Positions 46,281 through 58,118 are shown, counted from the first letter of the stretch. The stretch is 64,000 nucleotides of DNA from Diabrotica undecimpunctata (GCF_040954645.1 NC_092803.1:77972263-78036262), one strand, 5' to 3'. Notes: generated from the sequence alone by a model not told the origin. A program made the numbers and translations.

Positions 46281-48134
46281 AAAAATTGGCAAAAAATTAA
46301 TAACGGCAATATTACAAATTTTCAACACAATAACAACACCGTACCTACAACAGGAAAAAAATAATATTAAAACTTATTAAGCTAGTTATAGATATACAGC
46401 AAAAACCGTATTCCATGATTCCATTTTGGGTTTAGACAAGAACGTGAAACCGTAAAACAAGCCCATGGTTAGTCAATTAAATCAGTAATGACCTTCAAAA
46501 TAAACGATATTGCTCAAGCAGCCTTTTTTTATACAAGCCAGGCCTTCGATTGTTAATTACGAAAAAGCTTTCTATAAAGTAAGGCATGAAAAACTAATAT
46601 CAATACTTATGAACTAGCGCATTGGCAGTAAAATCATAAATATAGTGCAAAAATTATATTGGAACCAAAGTGCCATAGTTCAAATTATCGGGAAACACTC
46701 AGAAGAAATGAAGATCTGTAGAGAAGTTAGATAGGAATATGTTTTATCGCTTCTTCTTCAGGTTCCTTCTCCTATCGGAGGTTGGAAATCATCATCGCTA
46801 TTTTAATTTGATTGGCCGCGCTTCTGAATAATTCTAATGAGCTGCAACCGAACCACTCTCTCAAATTTCTTAGCCAGGATATTTTGCGTCGTCCTGGGTT
46901 TCTCTTCCCTTGTATCTTCCCTTTCATAATTAACCTAAGTAATACGTACTTCTCGCCCCTCATTATATGACCCAGATATTGAATCTTTCTAATTTTAACA
47001 GTTTTTATGACTTTACATTCTTTCTTCATTCTTTTTAACACCTCTATATTAGTTACTTTTTCAGTCCACGATATTTTGTGGATTCTCCTGTAGCACCACA
47101 TCTCAAAGTAGTTTAATTTTTTGATTTCAGACTGTTTTATTGTCCACGCAAAGTTTTATCGCTACTTTTGTTTAACTTATATTCTGAAAAATTTTTCCAA
47201 AACACGCTCAATAATATCAAAGCGGGAGTTACCGTTAACGGAAAATTATTTAACTACTTACGATATGCAGACGACACTGTGATCATAGCCACGAGTATAG
47301 AAGATCTACAACATTTTATCGAAAGCTTAAGTATGAATAGTGCTGAGATGGGAATTACTATAATATACATGCTAATTACGAAGAGACCACAAAATATACC
47401 ATCACCTATTGACAATCAATGGTAACGTGATAGAACAAGCAGAAAAATATCAGTACTTGGGAACTTTGATCAATGAAACCAATGGTCATACTGCAGAAAT
47501 AAACAGGCGAATAGAGATTGCCAGATCAGCATTTATACGAATGAAGCCACTCCTAACGTGCAAAAATCTAAATTTTTATATATTTTCAATATTATTATAT
47601 GGAGCTGAGACTTGGACATTAAAAAAATGCAATTTAAAAAGAATCGAGGCTTTTGAACTCTGATTATACCGCAGAGTATTAAAAATATCATGGAATGATA
47701 GAATTTCAAATAAAGAAGTACTGGAGAGGGTTAGTAAAGAAACAGAACTAATCACCGCTATACAAACCAAAAACTGGAATACCTAGGCCACGTGATGAGG
47801 GGACCAAAATATGAAATTTTGAGACTTATAATACAGGGAAAGACTCAAGGAAGAAGATCTGTTGGCCGAAGGCAGAACTCATGGTTCAAGAATCTACGTG
47901 ATTGGTATCAATGCAGATCGATTGATTTGTTTAAAGCAGCAAGTTCAAAAATAAAAATAGCCATTATGATTGCCAACCTCCGTAGGGAGACGGCACTCTA
48001 AGAAGGCCTTCGATAAAAGCTGGCCCAAATGACTACTCTACAAACTAAAAAAACTTTTTATACATTCTATGAATTCTTAAAATGCTTTTTATGTGATAGA
48101 TATTCTTCAGTTAAATATAAATCAGAATGTTTTC
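46281..48134. repeat. Inverted repeat 2, right arm
   Basis: Reverse complement of 39000-40905 with few differences. It ends at about 48134, directly next to the outer end of inverted repeat 3. Confidence 0.9.
46550..48003 (+). mobile_element. Inverted copy of the RTE-like LINE at 39182-40636
   Basis: Same 5'-truncated LINE, now on the plus strand, with target duplications AGGCCTTCGA at 46540-46549 and 48004-48013. The nested fragment is at 46752-47152 (minus), with GTTTTATCGCT at 46741-46751 and 47153-47163. It has the LRYADDTVII catalytic block and the ANLRRETAL end. Not mobile as an independent insertion; it came with the inverted duplication. Confidence 0.85.
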
Positions 48135-48140
48135 TGTCAT

Positions 48141-48700
48141 CAAATCATCAATTTTACTGACTACTGACAGTTAGCTTCTTGGTCTGTAGTTCTATGGAAA
48201 AATGCTTTTTTTTCTGGTTTATGCATTGTGATCACATGGGCTTCCTTCTGTCGATTAGTCAGATAAACGACTGCTTTCACTCAGACATTTTTAAAGCCCA
48301 GTTGGCGCTTTGCATGCAGTGATTTACTAATATTAAAATTTTAAAAAACCTTTAATATTTTTTAAGTCAATTAAGGATCTCTTTTTGACGAAAAATGATT
48401 AGGCTTGCTTTAATAAATATGCACGTCGTAAATTATTGATTAAACAAAAACTTATCGTTGATTTCTTCTGTTTATTATAGCGTATTTGGTGCTATATACA
48501 AGTTAACTCTAATATATTGTTATTTACCATCAACCTCAATAATCTGGCAAAGTATAAAAATGGCTAATTTATGAATAAAAAAACATTAATTTTACAAATG
48601 TAACAGTGTGCATAAAATTATTAATTTCTAATTATTATTGCAGACGAAAATATTTATAATTACCAATTTTTTTGATAAAATTTGCACGCAACAAATTTTG
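48141..48700. other. Jockey scrap and AT-rich upstream region of copy 6
   Basis: 48146-48330 is the inverted counterpart of the Jockey RT start at 58680-58850. The rest has no recognised feature. Confidence 0.4.
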
Positions 48701-48731
48701 ACCTTCAACTTTCTCTAGAGTGAATAACCAC

Positions 48732-48741
48732 GAGAATCCCT
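48732..48741 (+). promoter_or_regulatory. kappaB-like site upstream of copy 6 (one mismatch)
   Basis: GAGAATCCCT; the paired copy 7 has GGGAATCCCT, a full Rel/NF-kappaB consensus match, at the same place. Confidence 0.4.
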
Positions 48742-48853
48742 TCGGAGAAATCAACCAAAACAAAAAATTGCATTAGTTATTTCACATAAATTGTATTTTT
48801 ATTGGAAAATCCGCAAATACTCGTATTATTATATAATAAACCTTATTTATTAG

Positions 48854-48885
48854 TATAAATAAGAGTTTCCAATATAGCGTCAGCA
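48854..48885 (+). promoter_or_regulatory. Core promoter of drosomycin copy 6
   Basis: TATAAATAAG at 48854-48863 and initiator TCAGCA at 48880-48885, 28-base spacing, 77-base 5' UTR. Confidence 0.65.
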
Positions 48886-48958
48886 CAATTGTCCAACCAA
48901 CGACAAAACAAAAACTATTCAACGTAGACCGCAGATTTGCAAAATAAAAAAATTCAAA

Positions 48959-49159
48959 ATGAAAGGTTACTTCATCTTCGCCATTTTGTTGATCCTCACA
49001 ATCGGTACCGAATTGACTTTGGGTGATTGCCTTTCCGGAAGATATGGAGGGCCTTGTGCAGTATGGGACAACGAAACCTGCCGCAGAGTGTGCAAGGAAG
49101 AAGGACGAGTAAGTGGGCATTGCAGTGCTAGTCTGAAATGTTGGTGTGAGGGATGTTAG
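48959..49159 (+). CDS. Drosomycin-type antifungal peptide precursor, copy 6
   Basis: A 66-codon single-exon gene, Gly8 form; the mature 44-residue eight-cysteine peptide is identical to copies 1, 2, 5 and 7. Its signal peptide differs from copy 2 at four residues (Gly3, Ile9, Thr20, Leu21), while the mature region carries only silent differences. It lies on the left arm of the large inverted repeat, facing copy 7. Confidence 0.93.
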   Translation: MKGYFIFAILLILTIGTELTLGDCLSGRYGGPCAVWDNETCRRVCKEEGRVSGHCSASLKCWCEGC

Positions 49160-49951
49160 CCTTTCACAGCCATTATACAATTTTATTTTATAATATTACC
49201 ATGTTAGGTTAGTAACTGTTAAAATATATTTTTTTTTGTTTTAAAATACTTGACTTTTACTTTTACTCCACGAATCTGCCATAAGAATCTTAGGCAAAAA
49301 AAGCGTGTATGGGACGAGTAGGTAGCAAAGAGCATAAACAATAGAACGGTTACTATTTTTTAACGTAGTGGTAATTATAATTACAGCTATTCGCATTGCT
49401 TTGTTTTGATGTAAGTATGTTTTATGGTTATATTGAGTATGGTGGATATTAAAATCAGAGTAAGTGCAAAAATAGAAGAAATAATAAGTTGGATTACGAA
49501 AGCTACTCCTAATATAATTTGAACAAATATGGACGGTGTTTTTGGGGATTTAAAAATTGAAATACTTAAACAATGCTGGGAAATAATTTTTAAAGTAAAA
49601 AGAACTGGTGGTTTTCAAACGAAGCCTAACAAAAATAAAACTTGCAAAGGAAAAATCATCAGTGGTTGGCTGTATACAGTAGTTTAAAAAAACAACACAA
49701 CAATTATGAAACTTCTAATGTAATTGATATAATAATTTATAAAATCATGGGAATATTCTATAGGATTACAAAATTGTTCCAAACGTTTTCGGTCCTTTGA
49801 GATATTAGTGATTCGCAAGAAGCCATTTACAAAACGATATAAAAATCTTTGATTTACATTTAAAATGTTAAAGAAATCTAAAATTAAACGACATAATGTC
49901 GATGATAAAGGATTTTTGACTAAAAGTAATCATACCCTTGATCAAAAATGG
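49160..49951. other. 3' flank of copy 6, no gene seen
   Basis: AT-rich; matches 57029-57812 inverted. No feature recognised. Confidence 0.4.
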
Positions 49952-50011
49952 CTACCACGTCTGGGTCAACTCAAAGTTACCAACTAACTTCAGTTTGACC
50001 CAGATGTAGTA
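49952..50011. repeat. Imperfect 26-base hairpin
   Basis: CTACCACGTCTGGGTCAACT pairs with AGTTTGACCCAGATGTAGTA across a short loop. The inverted copy is at 56966-57024. Confidence 0.65.
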
Positions 50012-50699
50012 AAAAATTTTCTTATTTTAATTTCATCTGCAGTCTGTAAATTAATATTTTATCTTTAAAAAAGTATATCTGGTTTTTCATGTCCAATATT
50101 TACTTCTGTCTCAAATTTACACTATGGATTATCCTTTATCCGACAGATCACACATGTTTAAATTTTTTCTTTGGTTTTTTCCATACTTATAATCAATCAA
50201 TATTGCCTTTTTATTTCTCATTAAAAAAAATACAATACAATATTCTCTTTTACCGACATTTAATCTCCTTGGCACATGCCACCAAGAGGGTTGGCAAGCA
50301 AATCTTATTCTCTAATATTCAAAAAGTTATACTAAGGTTGATTCTATCTAACAAGGTTATTAAAATTAATAAATAATTAATGAAATTAATATTCATATAA
50401 TTATTATACTTAGTAATAACTTAAATGTCCATATTCTGCTGAGTAAGACTTCGCACTAGACTAAACAATAATAACAATGTATAACAGTAAGGTATCACAT
50501 GCATTTGAAATGAGTGAATTTATTCCTTAGAGAGAGTGAAAGCTATTTCGCTTAAATCTGGATAATAATATTAACAATAATAATAAAAAGGTACAAGCAC
50601 AAGATAGATAAAAAGATATATAGCTATACGCAAACAGATTATTAATGCTAATTTATAATATTTTCTCCTATTGAACTAACACTATGTCAATCGATTTAG

Positions 50700-51230
50700 T
50701 AATTAAATAGGCTCACTAACCCATACCCATAACAACTAAGTTCATTTCTACCAAACCACTTAGACCTAATCTGTCTCAATACCGAACATTTTTCCAAAAA
50801 TTGTATCGCATCTTCCCTTTCCTTCGTGTTACACATTGAGCAAAACCTTCTTTCCCAAAAATTTTCCATTTCGATGCGATTCGAGCGCCCTATTCTCAGC
50901 TTGACACTGTATCTCCTTTTTCTTTTTTTTTTTTTTCATACTCTCAATCGCCCTAGGCCAGCTATCTCTGCATTCCCATTCATACCTAACCTCAATACCA
51001 AATTTTTCTCCCATGCTTATCCAGTCTTTAAACCAGGCATACCTTGCTCTCATCATTTCTTTCAAAAGAAATTTTAGCAACCTAACTTTTGAATATCCTT
51101 GAATTTTTTCAATATATTTTTTTATGTAAGTGCATTGTATATAGGCTGACTCTAGCAATACCTGTCTCCAAATCTAACATAAAGTTAGGACAATACCTTG
51201 GGTAAAAAAACATTTTTTTTTGTCTCAATA
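50700..51230 (-). pseudogene. Retroelement-like C-terminal remnant (left arm)
   Basis: Minus-strand frames give a 109-codon piece (YAWFKDWISMGEKFGIEVRY, then a lysine run) and, after a frame change, [20 protein letters not shown] followed by [12 protein letters not shown]. The Cys-x2-Cys...Cys pattern followed by LRxIRxxW resembles the tail of R1/LOA-type LINE polyproteins. A direct repeat (ACTTCTGTCTCAAA...CCGACAGATCA) flanks it at about 50100-50150 and 51225-51275. Assignment uncertain. Confidence 0.4.
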
Positions 51231-51889
51231 TTTACTTCTGTCTCAAACTTACACTATCGTTCATCCGACAGATCAAACGTGTTTTTGTTTGACTATTGTT
51301 TGCTGTTTAAAATTATCTTGCTACTATTGAGTAATTGATGGATTTGGCGATTACTTGATGAAAATTCGTATTCAATAACATAACGTAAAAGAAAAGATTG
51401 GTTTAAATTTTTTGTGCATTTGGGATCTGTGCCGATTTTGCCAGCCACATTTCTAAAAATGAACGCCTAGCTAAACCTACCCTACCATACACCAATACTA
51501 ATTTAATATATTTAATCAATAATCAAGGATACCAACCGAACAAGGATAACCTAATCGAACAATCAATGATAGGGAAGCGAAAAAAAAGTCGTTCAGGGTG
51601 ACTAACCTCAGAAAAGGGGTATTATTACCTGCGAAAAAAACAGAGATAACTTAAAGCTAGACCTAAGCTAAAGTTGCAATTTACAAGACATATCAAAACT
51701 TAGAAGAATCCTAAAAATTGACGGTTTTTTCCGAGCTAAACTCTAATTTCACTATTTGGGAGAGTGAGTCATCGTTTGAAGGCGTAGAAGTGGGGAAAGA
51801 CGTATGAAAATCCAGTGGCGTTCACTCACTTTTATTTCAACGTTAATTATATTATATTGTTTAAATATTATTGTTCAAAATAGGCCACA

Positions 51890-52290
51890 ATATATTTATC
51901 TGGTTTTTACTGAAGTTTCAATCTCTATATCCAAAGACCGTTTTCAAAGATATAAATTATAGTTATATTTATTTTATTTGTTTATTATTATATATTTATA
52001 TATTCTTATATTATTTTCTTTTTTTTTTCTTAACTTTAAAAACGGTCTCTGTAATAGAGATCGAAACGTCAGTAAAATAAACATGTAAATAGATGTATTG
52101 TGGCTTATTTCCAACATTCTCCCTAAAAATACAAAATGCCACAAGCAAAAAGCCACAAAAAAATATAAATATTGCTATCATTTGTATATTTGAAAACGAT
52201 CTCTTTATATAGAGATCGAAACGTCAGTAAATTAAACCTATGAATAAATATTTTGTGACTTATTCCCTACTGTCTCCTAAAAATACAAAT
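51890..52290. repeat. MITE-like cluster of GATCTC hairpins (left arm)
   Basis: Three related blocks (near 51920, 52040 and 52200), for example AACGATCTCTTTATATAGAG followed by ATCGAAACGTCAGTAAA. Each can fold on its GATCTC...GAGATC core and is followed by a TGTGGCTTATT or TTGTGACTTATT block. Non-coding. Inverted copy at 54690-55090. Confidence 0.55.
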
Positions 52291-52814
52291 TTTGCAGAAA
52301 GCTTACTGATGCCACCCGGTTGCCGCGGAAGTTACGCTAAAACGTCTTTTGACGTGACCCGCTCTTAAAGAGTTACACAATGAAATGTTTTTAAAACAAA
52401 TTTTAAGACAGTTTCCACACCACCCAAGAGGTATGTCTTGTGGCGCGTTACTTTTTTTTAAATGGGTGTTCGCCAAGAGCCATATTTTCCCGTTAAATAA
52501 AATAAACAAAACACTTAAACAGTATAAAACAAAACAAAATAAAATCCTATAAAACAAAATAAAGTTCTATAAAAACAAAATAAAAATAATTTTGAATGTA
52601 ACAAAACATTGTTCTATTCTAACACAAACACTATACACACTTACTATGTTCTTCTCGTTTTTTTTTGTTTTTGGTTTTTTTATGCTGATGTTCCTAATAA
52701 ACTATTAGAAAATATTATTCGCTGTCTAAATCTGAAGATGCAGTGCTGCTATCGCTGTCATTATCTTCACCTGGTGTAATTATAATTGGCTCTAGTAAAA
52801 CTTCGACATGAGTG

Positions 52815-53355
52815 TCAAGTTTCCCACATACGATATTCTTCTTTAATTATGTGGCCTATACATTTAGCCCATTTCTCTGGAGTTACATGGAGGATTGCTT
52901 GAATCAAAAGTTCCTTAACTTCGTTTAATTTGAACGTTTTGTTATTGCGTGCTACTTCTCCTTTCACTTGCGCCCAGATAAGTTCAATGGGATTAAGTTC
53001 GCAATGATAAGGTGGTAGACGCAGAACTTTAACACCATAATCTTTTGCAGTTTCATCCACAACATATTTAAGATATTCACTTTTCCTTAACCGTGCAATG
53101 TCAAGTAGTTGAATTTTGAGCATTGATTCTTCGTATGCAATCCCCTTTTCTGTAAGCCATTCTTGAATTCTCCCTTTCCGCCATGCCGTCGTCGGTAATT
53201 GTTCTAGTCTGCGGCTATGATATGGCGCATTGTCCATAACAACCACAGACCCAGATTCTAATTTTATTAAGATTCTCTTAAACCAGCGCTCAAATACTTC
53301 AGAAGTCATTTCTTCATGATAATCACCTGTTTTTTTCGACTCAAATTGAAGCAAA
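52815..53355 (-). pseudogene. DD82E Tc1/mariner-type transposase, C-terminal half (left arm)
   Basis: Minus-strand frame with the second Asp (VVVMDNAPYHS) and the Glu (LPPYHCELNPIELIWAQVKG), 82 residues apart. It lacks the first catalytic Asp because the inverted-repeat hinge at 53355 cuts the gene. Position 24 of that interval is Gln (CAA); the right-arm copy has a stop there. An extra A near 52825 shifts the frame at the C-terminus. From memory, DD82E spacing has been reported for the Sailor group of IS630-Tc1-mariner elements. Confidence 0.8.
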
Positions 53356-54263
53356 TAGAAAAAAATGAAATTATTCTGTGGAGAAGAAAATATTTAAAAG
53401 AAATACGAAAAATTCGCAGCACTGGATGCAAAATATTTTATTTGGATGAAACCTGGATTAACGAAGGTCATACAGTTGGAAAAGTTTGGCAAGATTTAAA
53501 TGTAAAAAGTAAACGCGAAGCATTTATAGAAGGCTGGTCTACAGGATTAAAGGTTCCATCAGGAAAGCGACGGCGTTTAATCATCACCCATATAGGAAGT
53601 AATACAGGGTTCCTTGATGATGGTTTGCTTCAATTTGAGTCGAAAAAAACAGGTGATTATCATGAAGAAATGACTTCTAAAGTATTTGAGCGCTGGTGTA
53701 AGAGAATCTTACCAAAATTGGAATCTGGATCTGTGGTTGTTATGGACAATGCGCCATATCATAGCCGCAGACTAGAACAATTACCGACGACAGCATGGCG
53801 GAAAGGGAGAATTTAAGAATGGCTTACAGAAAAGGGGATTGCATACGAAGAATCAATGCTCAAAATTCAACTACTTGACATTGCACGGTTAAGGAAAAGT
53901 GAATATCTTAAATATGTTGTGGATGAAACTGCAAAAGATTATGGTGTTAAAGTTCTGCGTCTACCACCTTATCATTGCGAACTTAATCCCATTGAACTTA
54001 TCTGGGCGCAAGTGAAAGGAGAAGTAGCACGCAATAACAAAACGTTCAAATTAAACGAAGTTAAGGAACTTTTGATTCAAGCAATCCTCCATGTAACTCC
54101 AGAGAAATGGGCTAAATGTATAGGCCACATAATTAAAGAAGAATATCGTATGTGGGAACTTGACACTCATGTCGAAGTTTTACTAGAGCCAATTATAATT
54201 ACACCAGGTGAAGATAATGACAGCGATAGCAGCACTGCATCTTCAGATTTAGACAGCGAATGA
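53356..54263 (+). pseudogene. DD82E Tc1/mariner-type transposase, longer copy (spacer and right arm)
   Basis: Starts in the 268-base spacer (IEKNEIILWRRKYLKEIRKI) and reads through IFYLDETWINEGHTVGKVW (first Asp), VVVMDNAPYHSRRLEQL (second Asp), a TAA at about 53814 where the left copy has CAA, then LPPYHCELNPIELIWAQVKG (Glu) and an acidic C-terminus ending at 54263. The DNA-binding N-terminus is absent, lost at the hinge. A working enzyme of this fold would cut and paste its own element; this copy cannot, because of truncation and the nonsense codon. Confidence 0.85.
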
Positions 54264-54689
54264 TATTTTCTAATAGTTTATTAGGAACATCAGCATAAAA
54301 AAACCAAAAACAAAAAAAAACGAGAAGAACATAGTAAGTGTGTATAGTGTTTGTGTTAGAATAGAACAATGTTTTGTTACATCCAAAATTATTTTTATTT
54401 TGTTTTTATAGAATTTTATTTTGTTTTATAGGATTTTATTTTGTTTTGTTTTATACTGTTTAAGTGTTTTGTGTATTTTATTTAATGGGAAAATATGGCT
54501 CTTGGCGAACACCCATTTAAAAAAAAGTAACGCGTCACAATACATACCTCTTGGGTGGTGTGGAAACTATCTTAAAATTTGTTTTAAAAACATTTCATTG
54601 TGTAACTCTTTAAGGGCGGGTCACGTCAAAAGACGTTTTAGCGTAACTTCCGCGGCAACCGGGTGGCATCAGTAAGCTTTCTGCAAAAT

Positions 54690-55090
54690 TTGTATTTTTA
54701 GGAGACAGTAGGGAATAAGTCACAAAATATTTATTCATAGGTTTAATTTACTGACGTTTCGATCTCTATATAAAGAGATCGTTTTCAAATATACAAATGA
54801 TAGCAATATTTATTTTTTTTTTGTGGCTTTTTGCTTGTGGCATTTTGTATTTTTAGGGAGAATGTTGGAAATAAGCCACAATACATCTATTTACATGTTT
54901 ATTTTACTGACGTTTCGATCTCTATTACAGAGACCGTTTTTAAAGTTAAAAAAAAAGAAAATAATATAAGAATATATAAATATATAATAATAAACAAATA
55001 AAATAAATATAACTATAATTTATATCTTTGAAAACGGTCTTTGGATATAGAGATTGAAACTTCAGTAAAAACCAGATAAATATATTGTGG
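54690..55090. repeat. MITE-like cluster of GATCTC hairpins (right arm)
   Basis: Inverted copy of 51890-52290. Confidence 0.55.
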
Positions 55091-55729
55091 CCTATTTTGA
55101 ACAATAATATTTAAACAATATAATATAATTAACGTTGAAATAAAAGTGAGTGAACGCCACTGGATTTTCATACGTCTTTCCCCACTTCTACGCCTTCAAA
55201 CGATGACTCACTCTCCCAAATAGTGAAATTAGAGTTTAGCTCGGAAAAAACCGACAATTTTTAGGATTCTTCCAAGTTTTGATATGTCTTGTAAATTGCA
55301 ACTTTAGCTTAGGTCTAGCTTTAAGTTATCTCTGTTTTTTTCGCAGGTAATAATACCCCTTTTCTGAGGTTAGTCACCCTGAACGACTTTTTTTTTCGCT
55401 TCCCTATCATTGATTGTTCGATTAGGTTATCCTTGTTCGGTTGGTATCCTTGATTATTGATTAAATATATTAAATTAGTATTGGTGTATGGTAGGGTAGG
55501 TTTAGCTAGGCGTTCATTTTTAGAAATGTGGCTGGCAAAATCGACACAGATCCCAAATGCACAAAAAATTTAAACCAATCTTTTCTTTTACGTTATGTTA
55601 TTGAATACTAATTTTCATCAAGTAATCGCCAAATCCATCAATTACTCAATAGTAGCAAGATAATTTTAAACAGCAAACAATAGTCAAACAAAAACACGTT
55701 TGATCTGTCGGATGAACGATAGTGTAAGT

Positions 55730-56280
55730 TTGAGACAGAAGTAAATATTGAGACAAAAAAAAATGTTTTTTTACCCAAGGTATTGTCCTAACTTTATGTT
55801 AGATTTGGAGACAGGTATTGCTAGAGTCAGCCTATATACAATGCACTTACATAAAAAAATATATTGAAAAAATTCAAGGATATTCAAAAGTTAGGTTGCT
55901 AAAATTTCTTTTGAAAGAAATGATGAGAGTAAGGTATGCCTGGTTTAAAGACTGGATAAGCATGGGAGAAAAATTTGGTATTGAGGTTAGGTATGAATGG
56001 GAATGCAGAGATAGCTGGCCTAGGGCGATTGAGAGTATGAAAAAAAAAAAAAAGAAAAAGGAGATACAGTGTCAAGCTGAGAATAGGGCGCTCGAATCGC
56101 ATCGAAATGGAAAATTTTTGGGAAAGAAGGTTTTGCTCAATGTGTAACACGAAGGAAAGGGAAGATGCGATACAATTTTTGGAAAAATGTTCGGTATTGA
56201 GACAGATTAGGTCTAAGTGGTTTGGTAGAAATGAACTTAGTTGTTATGGGTATGGGTTAGTGAGCCTATTTAATTACTAA
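55730..56280 (+). pseudogene. Retroelement-like C-terminal remnant (right arm)
   Basis: Inverted copy of 50700-51230. The Cys-x2-Cys segment runs at about 56117-56210 in one frame and ends at a stop near 56280. Confidence 0.4.
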
Positions 56281-56965
56281 ATCGATTGACATAGTGTTAG
56301 TTCAATAGGAGAAAATATTATAAATTAGCATTAATAATCTGTTTGCGTATAGCTATATATCTTTTTATCTATCTTGTGCTTGTACCTTTTTATTATTATT
56401 GTTAATATTATTATCCAGATTTAAGCGAAATAGCTTTCACTCTCTCTAAGGAATAAATTCACTCATTTCAAATGCATGTGATACCTTACTGTTATACATT
56501 GTTATTATTGTTTAGTCTAGTGCGAAGTCTTACTCAGCAGAATATGGACATTTAAGTTATTACTAAGTATAATAATTATATGAATATTAATTTCATTAAT
56601 TATTTATTAATTTTAATAACCTTGTTAGATAGAATCAACCTTAGTATAACTTTTTGAATATTAGAGAATAAGATTTGCTTGCCAACCCTCTTGGTGGCAT
56701 GTGCCAAGGAGATTAAATGTCGGTAAAAGAGAATATTGTATTGTATTTTTTTTAATGAGAAATAAAAAGGCAATATTGATTGATTATAAGTATGGAAAAA
56801 ACCAAAGAAAAAATTTAAACATGTGTGATCTATCGGATAAAGGATAATCCATAGTGTAAATTTGAGACAGAAGTAAATATTGGACATGAAAAACCAGATA
56901 TACTTTTTTAAAGATAAAATATTAATTTACAGACTGCAGATGAAATTAAAATAAGAAAATTTTTT

Positions 56966-57024
56966 ACTACATCTGGGTCAAACTGAAGTTAGTTGGTAAC
57001 TTTGAGTTGACCCAGACGTGGTAG
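56966..57024. repeat. Imperfect hairpin (right-arm copy)
   Basis: Inverted copy of 49952-50011. Confidence 0.6.
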
Positions 57025-57812
57025 CCATTTTTGATCAAGGGTATGATCACTTTTAGTCAAAAATCCTTAATCATCGACATTATGTCGTTTAATTTTAGAT
57101 TTCTTTAACATTTTAAATGTAAATCAAAGATTTTTATATCGTTTTGTAAATGGCTTCTTGCGAATCACTAATATCTCAAAGGACCGAAAACGTTTGGAAC
57201 AATTTTGTAATCCTATAGAATATTCCCATGATTTTATAAATTATTATATCAATTACATTAGAAGTTTCATAATTGTTGTGTTGTTTTTTTAAACTACTGT
57301 ATACAGCCAACCACTGATAATTTTTCCTTTGCAAGTTTTATTTTTGTTAGGCTTCGTTTGAAAACCACCAGTTCTTTTTACTTTAAAAATTATTTCCCAG
57401 CATTTGTTTAAGTATTTCAATTTTTAAATCCCCAAAAACACCGTCCATATTTGTTTAAACTATATTAGGAGTAGCTTTCGTGATCCAACTTAATATTTCT
57501 TCTATTTTTGCATTTACTCTGATTTTAATATCCACCATACTCAATATAACCATAAAACATACTTACATCAAAACAAAGCAATGCGAATAGCTGTAATTAT
57601 AATTACCACTACGTTAAAAATTAGTATAATTCTATTGTTTATGCTCTTTCTTACCTATTCGTCCCATACACGCTTTTTTGCCTAAGATTCTTATGGCAGA
57701 TTCGTGACGTAAAAGTAAAATTCAAGTATTTTAAAACAAAAAATATATTTTAACAGTTACTAACCTAACATGGTAATATTATAAAATTAAATTGTATAAT
57801 GGCTGTGAAAGG

Positions 57813-58013
57813 CTAACACCCCTCACACCAACATTTCAGACTAGCACTGCAATGCCCACTTACTCGTCCTTCTTCCTTGCACACTCTGCGGCAGGTTTCG
57901 TTGTCCCATACTGCACAAGGCCCTCCATATCTTCCGGAAAGGCAATCACCCAAAGTCAATTCGGTACCGATTGTGAGGATCAACAAAATGGCGAAGATGA
58001 AGTAACCTTTCAT
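57813..58013 (-). CDS. Drosomycin-type antifungal peptide precursor, copy 7
   Basis: Minus-strand gene of 66 codons encoding the same protein as copy 6; the coding sequences differ by one silent base (Gly43 codon). Gly8 form, eight cysteines at the usual positions, 22-residue signal. It lies on the right arm of the large inverted repeat and points towards the hinge, as copy 6 does from the other side. Confidence 0.93.
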   Translation of the reverse strand: MKGYFIFAILLILTIGTELTLGDCLSGRYGGPCAVWDNETCRRVCKEEGRVSGHCSASLKCWCEGC

Positions 58014-58086
58014 TTTGAATTTTTTTATTTTGCAAATCTGCGGTCTACGTTGAATAGTTTTTGTTTTGTCGTTGGTTGGACAATTG

Positions 58087-58118
58087 TGCTGACTCTATTT
58101 TGGAAACTCTTATTTATA
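58087..58118 (-). promoter_or_regulatory. Core promoter of drosomycin copy 7
   Basis: TATAAATAAG (58118-58109) and initiator TCAGCA (58092-58087) on the minus strand, 28-base spacing, 77-base 5' UTR. Confidence 0.65.

Larger units (their letters stand above)
48146..53355. repeat. Inverted repeat 3, left arm (5.2 kb)
   Basis: Pairs with 53624-58849; corresponding coordinates sum to about 106975-106995. Contains a Jockey scrap, drosomycin copy 6, a retroelement remnant, a MITE-like region and half of a DD82E transposase. Arms differ at scattered sites (for example one silent base in the drosomycin gene), so the match is close but not perfect. Confidence 0.92.

Noticed and set aside
50089..50376. 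95-codon frame at 50089-50376 and its mirror at 56600-56887
   Set aside because: Both arms carry it only because the arms are copies. Composition is AT-driven hydrophobic and no family is recognised.
50100..51275. Direct repeats at about 50.1 and 51.25 kb as LTRs of a small element
   Set aside because: Only about 50 bases are shared, without TG/CA ends, a primer binding site or a polypurine tract.
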